Assembly (NCBI RefSeq): GCF_018991925.1
Contig: NW_024737042.1
Location: forward strand, 17,317,678 to 17,381,677
Length of the DNA stretch: 64,000 bases
Direction of reading: 5' to 3'
From: Homarus americanus
Lineage: Eukaryota; Arthropoda; Malacostraca; Decapoda; Nephropidae
Below are positions 57,501-64,000 of the stretch, piece after piece; the first letter of the stretch is position 1, and the number at the start of each line of letters is the position of its first letter. The translations under genes were made by a program, and so were the position numbers. A model generated the notes under the pieces. It did no database searches and was not told the DNA's origin. It saw only the letters and a list, made by a program, of their open reading frames with translations.

Positions 57501-60500
57501 TAGTGATCACGCACACATACTGTACATTGGCAGGCAAGAGTAAATGATCACGCATACTGTACACTGGCAAGCAAGAGGTAAGTAATCACGTAAACATACA
57601 CTGGCAGGCAAGAGTAAGTGATCACACATACATACTGTACACTGACAGGCAAGAGTAAGTTATTACGCACACATACTGTACACTGGCAAACAAGAGTAAG
57701 CGATCACGCACACATACTGTATATTGGGGGGAGTAAGTGATCACGCACATACTGTACGTGGCTGGCAAGAGTAGTGATCACACACATACACTGGCAGGCA
57801 AGAGTAGTGATCACACATACGCCACTGGGAGGCAAGGTAGTTATCACGCACAATGCATGCATTGGCGGGCAAGAGTAAGCGATCACGCACACATACTGTA
57901 CATTGGCAGGCAAGGTAAGTGAACACGCTACTGTCCACTGGCGGGCAAGAGAGTGATCACGCACACATACTGTACATGGCAGGCAAGAGTAAGTGATCGC
58001 ACACATACTGTACACTGGCAGACAAGAGTAAGTGATCACGCACACATACTGTACATTGGCAGGCAGGTAAGTGAACACGCACATACTGTCCACTGGCAGG
58101 CAGAGTAAATCACGCACACATGCACTGGCGGTGGCAGGCAAGAGTAAGTGATCACACACACATACTGTACATTGGCAGGCAAGAGTAAGTGATCACGCAC
58201 ATACTGTACATTAGCAGGCAAGAGTAAGTGATCACGCAAGCCATACTGTACACTGGCAGACAAGGTAGTGATCACGCACCAGCACTGTGCAGTGGCAGGC
58301 AAAGTAAGTGATCGCACATGCATACACTGCCAGGCAAGTGAAGTGATCACGCACACATACTGTACCTGGCAGGCAAAGTAGTGATCATGCACATACTGTC
58401 CATTGGCAGGCAAGTGGTGATCCAGCACATACTGTCCACTAGCAGGCAAGTTAAGTGATTCCGCACACATACTGTACACTGGCACGCAAGTAAATGATCA
58501 CGCACACATACTGTACATTGGCAGGCAAGTGGGGTTCACGCACAAATACTGTGCATTGGCAGGCAGAGTAAGTCACGCACACCTGCGAACATTGGTAGGC
58601 AAGAGTAAGTGTTCGCACATACTGTCACTGGCAGGCAATGAGTAAGTGATCAGTCACGCATACTGTACATTGGCAGGCAAGAGTAAATGATCATGCACAC
58701 ATACTGTACACTGGCAGGCAAGGGTATGTAATCGCACCAATACTGTACACTGGCAGGCAAAGTAAGTGATCGCACATACATACACTGGCAGGCAGGTAAC
58801 GATCACGCACACATACTGCTTTGCAGGCAAGGTAAGTGATCACACACATACTGCATGGCAGGCAAGGTAAATGATCCGCACACATACTGTATGTTGGCAG
58901 GCAAGAGTGGTGATCACCAATACTTGGGCAGGCAAGAGTAAGTGATCCACACATACCATCACTGGCAGGCAAAAGTAGTGATCACGCACACATATACATT
59001 GGCAGGCAGAGTAAGTGATCACGCACATACTGTACACTGGCAGGCAAGAGTAAGTGAACACGCACACATACTGTATGGCAGGCAAGAGTAAGTGATCACG
59101 CACATACTGTGCATTGACGGGCAGGTAAGTGATCACGCACACATACTGTACACTGGCAGGCAAGGTAAGTAATGCGCAACATACACTGACGGGCAAAAGG
59201 TGTCACATACATACTGACGGCAGGTAAATCCATACACTGGCGAGGAGTAAGTGATCACACATACACATACACTGGAGGCAAGAGTAAGTTATCACGCAAA
59301 ATACTGTACATTGGCAGGCAAATGGCGATCACGCACATACTGTACATTGGCTGACAAGAGTAAGTGATCGCACAAACATGTTGCAGTGGTGAGCAATAGT
59401 AAGTTATCACGCTCATACTGTACATTGGTGGGCAAGTGAAGTGACCACGCACACATATAAATTGACAAAAAGTAAGTGATCGCGGTCATACTGTACATTG
59501 GTGGGCAGAGTAAGTGACCACGCACATACTGTACATTGGCAGGCAAGTGGTGATCACGCACATACTGTCATTGGCAGGCAAGGTAAGTGATCACGCAAGC
59601 ATACTGTCACTGGCAGACAAGAGTAAGTGATCGCAACAATACTGTGCAGTGGCAGGCAAATGTAGTGATCGCATACATACACTGCCAGGCAAGTGTAAGT
59701 GATCACTGCACATACTGTACTGGCAGGCAAGAGTAAGTGATCACGCACACATACTGTACATTGGCAGGCAAGAGTAAGTGATCACGCAAGCATACTGTAC
59801 ACTGGCAGACAAGAGTAAGTGATCACGCACCAACACTGTGCAGTGGCAGGCAAATGAAGTGTCAGCATATACGCATACACTGGCAGGCAAGAGTAGTGAT
59901 CACGCACACATACTGTACACTGGCAGGCAGAGTAAGTGATCATGCACACATACTGTCCATTGGCGAGCAAAGGTAAGTGATCACGCACACTGGCCTGCTG
60001 GCAGGCAAGAGTAAATGATCCACGCACACATACTGTCCATTGGCAGGCAAAGTGGGGTTCACGCACAAATACTGTCCACTGAGCAATGATGGTGATCAGT
60101 CACGCATACTGTACATTGGCAGGCAAGAGTAAATGATCACGCACACATACTCACTGGCAGGCAAAGAGTAGTGATACACACATACTACATCACTGGCAGG
60201 CAAGGTAAGTGATCACGCACCAATACTGTACACTGGCAGGCAAAAGTAAGTGATCGCACATACATACTGGCAGGCAAGAGTAGCGATCACCTACCTGCAT
60301 ACCATTGGGCGAGTAAGTGATCACGCACACAAACTGCATTGGCTGGCAAGGTAAATGATCACGCACATACTGTATATTGGCAGGCAAGAGTAAGTGATAC
60401 ACACACTACTGTACATTGGCGGGCAGGTAAGTGATGCGCCTGTCGCGGCGGGGCAGGTAGTGATGCGCACACTGTTACATTGGCAGGCAAGAGTAAGTGA

Positions 60501-61241
60501 TCATGCACACATACTGTACATTGGCGAGCAAGAGTAAGTGATCACGCACGCATACTGTACACTGACAGACAAAAAGTAAGTGATCGCACATACATACACT
60601 GGCAGGCAAGAGTAAGTGATCACACATACATACACTGGCAGGCAAGAGTTGATCAGTGTTACATACATACACTGGCAGGCAAGGTAAGTGATCACACACA
60701 TATACTGGCAGGCAAGAGTGTTTACCACATCACACACACTGGAGGCAGAGAAGTGATCACACACAATACACTGCAGGCAATAAGCGATCACACATAATTT
60801 ATACTGGCAAGAAGAGTAAGTGACCACACATACATACACTGGAGGCAGGAAGTGGTTCACGCATTATATATACTGGCAGGCAGAGTAAGTGATCAGCCGG
60901 CCATACTGTAATTCGCGCAAGAGTAAGCGATCGTATAGCAGCGCGCACTGGCAGGCAGGTAAGTGATCAGCGCACATACACTGGCAGGCAAAGGTAAGCG
61001 ATCACACTTCTTACACTGGCAAAGAGTATAAGCGATCACGCACATTACCTGTACACTGGCAAGCAAGAGTAAGCGATCATCGCACACATCTGTACCTGCC
61101 AAAGTGCGATCGCCATTCTGAGAATAGCGGGAAGAGTAAATCACGCACACATACTGTACACTTGCTGGCAAGAGGCTGGATCACGCACGCATACTGTACA
61201 CTGGCAGGCAACGTAGGTGATCACGCACACATACTGTACAT
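48553..61241. repeat. Satellite 2 array (41-bp units with GTGATCAC), part 1
   Basis: About 300 units. The common unit is 41 bp: TACATTGGCAGGCAAGAGTA followed by AGTGATCACGCACACATACTG. A shorter variant (about 36-37 bp) has GTGATCGCACATACATACAC. The pair CACCAATACTGTACACTGGC plus the short variant recurs at about 50,812, 51,925, 53,198, 57,135, 58,735 and 60,220, a higher-order feature. Units up to about 49,700 are uniform; from about 49,730, and strongly from 51,300, units lose 1-3 bases in many places. Minus-strand frames (LLLPANVQYVCVI and similar) are artefacts of the unit. Confidence 0.95.
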
Positions 61242-63175
61242 TGGGGGCAGTGAAATTTGCTCAAGCTGCACCCCTTCGGGCATTGTTCATATACATATCT
61301 AAGACTCCATGCATTTGAAGCCGATATGTCGAGGTTTAGTCTGCCGCATTTTTGCTGAAATTTTAAATCATACCTACAGTACTAGCTGCCGCTGTATGGC
61401 ATTGTTCTGTTCAGTGTTTATCAACTTTTTTTCATATCTCTTATTTCATTAAGTTGTCTTTTTTGGAGATGCGTGTATGGTGCTATGTCTATATTGATTA
61501 TCAGCCTTTTCTCATTTCATTTCAGTCGTTGTGTTACTGTACTGTGTAATGTGGGAAGACCGCCACTCGTGTGATGATAAAGAATGAGAAGACCGAGAAA
61601 TGGAGTTCGAGGATGATGGTGAAAGATCATTATGTCATCATGGTTGGGTCTGGCAATGAATATCTCACTGTTGACTCCCAAGACTGGACACGAGCAGATT
61701 GCCAAAACTATTCACGAGTTTCTGGGAGAAAAATCTAACCCAGCAGCCCATTGTGTTGGTTGTGATGGAACTAATGTAAATGTAGGATCGGAAAATGGAG
61801 TCATCTATCAACGAAATGCTTGGTCACCGGCCCATTATTTCATATGTCAGCTTCACGGAAATGAGCTGCCTTCCGCAGTTTTTTTCACTATGATGGTAAA
61901 CCAAGTGTCCTGAGCATTAGGTGTCCCATTGGAAAGCAGATCAAGGAGTCTTTGTCCGAGCTTCCAGTTGTCGCCTTCCAGCCAGTCAGTTTCCTGATTT
62001 CTGTGTTTAATGATGAAGGAGAAAGATCTGTCCTGGGAAGAAACACCTGTATAGATTTGTAAAGAGTTATCACAAGTGTTGTTGAATAACTTGGCTGCTA
62101 TTGAGCCAGGTCCTCCCTGTGTGTCAGGTGGGCACCTTATGGAGTAGAATCCTCAGGCTGTATGTAGCAACATCAAGACCTAGCCATGAGTTGAAAAGAT
62201 TGTCATTACAATAATAAAGTTCAGTGCTCAATGTGGTTTTACATCAAGCTACGCCCATACCGTAACACACGGCTCAAGACATGTATTGTTCCTGCTATAT
62301 AGTGAAACACCTGAATAGTGAGGGAGGGAGACGATAGTAGAAGAAAGGCTGTCAGAGAAATGCATACTTCATACACACAGATCAACTTCTTCTTGGTATG
62401 TGTGCAGATGAGGACTATGACTGTTAGAAAAAAGCTGTCTCAATGATAGAGAAAAATTAGAGGAGAATCAGCAAAAGGAAGAATGCACTGGCAGATCTGA
62501 AGAGGAGGAGGAAGGTCTGATGCTGCTGTTGACGAGAATTTGTTAAACTATACTGATGAGGAGGGTAAAGATGGAGATGGGAATGAGATGTGCCTCCTGT
62601 AGTCTAACAGAAGGTGGTGACTCCAAACTAAGTGGCAAGCAAAAACAATCATTCCATGATTAACTGGAGGAATGAACTCAAGACTGGGTCTCCTTACATT
62701 GCTTCTCTGTCAAATCCAGGTTGACATCTGATGTAGAACACCATTAGTGGTGCCCAAGGTGTGAAACAGCACTCAGGCGGTCGAGAGGGCATAAAGTGAT
62801 GACTGAAGCTTGCGCTGATGACAGGATACGAATCGAGAATGGATATTTAGCAGGTGTTGTCTGGAAAATGATGCGGGGTTCGCACAAAAGAATTTCAATA
62901 TGAACTTGTAATGATTTTCTACGGTGTACCTGTAAAATAACATGTGAATTAAATCGATGTCACCCATGTAAAAATTTATCATTATCCTGAAAAGCATTAA
63001 ATGTTACCTAATTTTTTGTATACTTTTCACTAAAGTTGACAAAAGTCGTTTCGCGATGCGGCAGGGTAAATATGCTTGAAATGGCATGAAATTTTGCACA
63101 GGTGTTTACAGCCATACAAACGATGCCTGAAAAGTGCAGCCTGCAACTCAAATAAAAGTGTTTTTCCCTGCCCCT
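61242..63175 (+). mobile_element. DNA transposon B, copy B2, inserted in satellite 2
   Basis: The left end GGGGGCAGTGAAATTTGCTC (61,243) and the right end TTTTTCCCTGCCCCT (63,161-63,175) match the two ends of B1 in opposite orientation. Satellite units flank both ends; the break falls inside one unit (TGTACATTG before, ACAGCGTTGGCGGCAAG after), so the original unit is split at ACATTGG with possible short duplication. Length 1,934 bp against 2,267 in B1. Confidence 0.85.
61540..62915 (+). pseudogene. Transposase remnant of B2
   Basis: Plus-strand pieces follow the B1 protein in order: KTATRVMIKNEKTEKWSSRM is present at 61,556 in broken frame, then TPKTGHEQIAKTIHEFLG, CVGCDGTNVNVGSENGV and YFICQLHGNELPSAVFF (61,632-61,913), then blocks from the remaining two thirds in changing frames down to the ACAGGATACGAATCGAGAATG step near 62,820. 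The segment for B1 residues 1 to about 65, with the YFDGKK motif, is missing between 61,553 and 61,560. Differences from B1 are mostly 1-3 base deletions. Confidence 0.8.
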
Positions 63176-64000
63176 ACAGCGTTGGCGGCAAGATGAAAGT
63201 GATCACGCGCATACTGTACACTGGCAGGCAAGAGTAAGTGATCACGCACAGCCTGGCCACTGGCAAAAAAGGTGATCACATACACTGGCAAGAGTAAGTT
63301 ATCACGCACACACTGTACACTGGCAGGCAAAGTGTGTGATCGCACTACATACACTGGCGGGCAGGTAAAGTGATCATGCACCAACACTGTACACTGGCGG
63401 GAAAAAGTAAGTGATCGCACATACATACACTGGCAGGCAAGGTAAGTTATCACGCACACATACTGTGCACTGGCGGGCAAAAGTGGTGATCGCACATACA
63501 TACACTGGCAGGCAAGAGTAAGTGATCACGCAATGCTATAACCACACTGGCAGGCAAAAAGTAGGTGATCGCACATACGCTGCACTGGCAGGCAGGTAAG
63601 TTATCGCACACATGCTGTACACTGGCGAGCGAAAGTAAGTGATTGCACATACATACACTGGCAGGCAAGTAAGTGATCACGCGCCAATACTGTACACTGG
63701 CAGGCAAAGTAAGTGATCGCACATACATACTGGCAGGCAGGTAAGGTTATCACACGCATACTGTACCCTGGCAGGCAAAATTAACTGATCGCACCAATAC
63801 TGTGACACTGGCAGGCAAAAAGTAAGTGATCGCACATACGCACTGGCAGGCAAAATGGTATTATCACACACACATACTGTACACTGGCAAGCAAGAATTA
63901 GCGATCACTCACATGCTGTACACTGGCAAGAAAGGTAAGTGATCGCACATACTGTACATTGGCAGGAAGACTAAGTGATCACGCGCGCACATACTGTACA
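63176..64000. repeat. Satellite 2 array, part 2
   Basis: The same unit family as 48,553-61,241, continuing to the right edge, with many indel-bearing units. Confidence 0.95.

Noticed and set aside
48553..61241. CRISPR array
   Set aside because: The unit is continuous with no unique spacers between conserved repeats, and the context is eukaryotic satellite.

Overview
The window looks like repeat-rich nuclear DNA from an arthropod, most likely a decapod crustacean. The evidence is arthropod-type telomeric TTAGG/CCTAA runs (29,371-29,484; degenerate at 40,490-40,560), spliced transposase genes with GT-AG introns, very long TA, CA, GT, GA and ATT microsatellites, and LINEs ending in a TTCTTATG-type tail. 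I see no gene that I would call a host gene. Almost everything recognisable is mobile or satellite DNA, and most of it is decayed.

Layout. 1-430 is a Helitron replication-protein fragment running off the left edge. 464-4,335 holds a minisatellite, a perfect hairpin, a Penelope-like end plus tRNA-related SINE, and the 3' part of a CR1/L2-like LINE. 4,340-19,325 is satellite 1 (17-20 bp units built on CACACCACAAGTAC). It is interrupted by a long LINE (7,549-13,516), which itself carries a 3.0 kb DNA transposon (element A, 8,768-11,781), and by a second LINE (about 15,840-19,300). 19,430-29,130 is a pile of non-LTR elements and a Ty3/gypsy remnant: a gag/endonuclease fragment, one LTR with an internally deleted pol, an almost complete Jockey-type element on the minus strand (24,262-27,901), and another LINE C-terminus. 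29,279-29,581 is a foldback element whose two 59-bp arms enclose a TTAGG array. 30,238-31,250 is a Penelope-like GIY-YIG fragment.

31,769-34,035 is a DNA transposon (element B1) with an open 537-codon transposase frame. It is followed by a broken Tigger/pogo transposon (34,430-36,305) and a two-gene PIF/Harbinger element (37,490-40,809) with a mutated nuclease. 41,590-48,550 mixes small satellite-1 patches, a Jockey C-terminus, microsatellites and a 24-bp minisatellite. 48,553-64,000 is satellite 2 (41-bp units containing the palindrome GTGATCAC), interrupted by a second copy of element B (B2, 61,242-63,175).

The observations I rate highest are: (i) elements A and B encode diverged members of one transposase group that I cannot assign to a superfamily, and A is flanked by an 11-bp target duplication confirmed by the LINE reading frame it splits; (ii) two unrelated inverted-repeat elements each enclose a telomere-like CCTAA array; (iii) the two satellite-1 arms around the 6-kb LINE are colinear copies of a roughly 3-kb higher-order block; (iv) B2 and the surrounding satellite 2 differ from clean copies mainly by 1-3 base indels, which looks like unpolished sequence. 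All family assignments come from motif recognition by eye; no database search was run.
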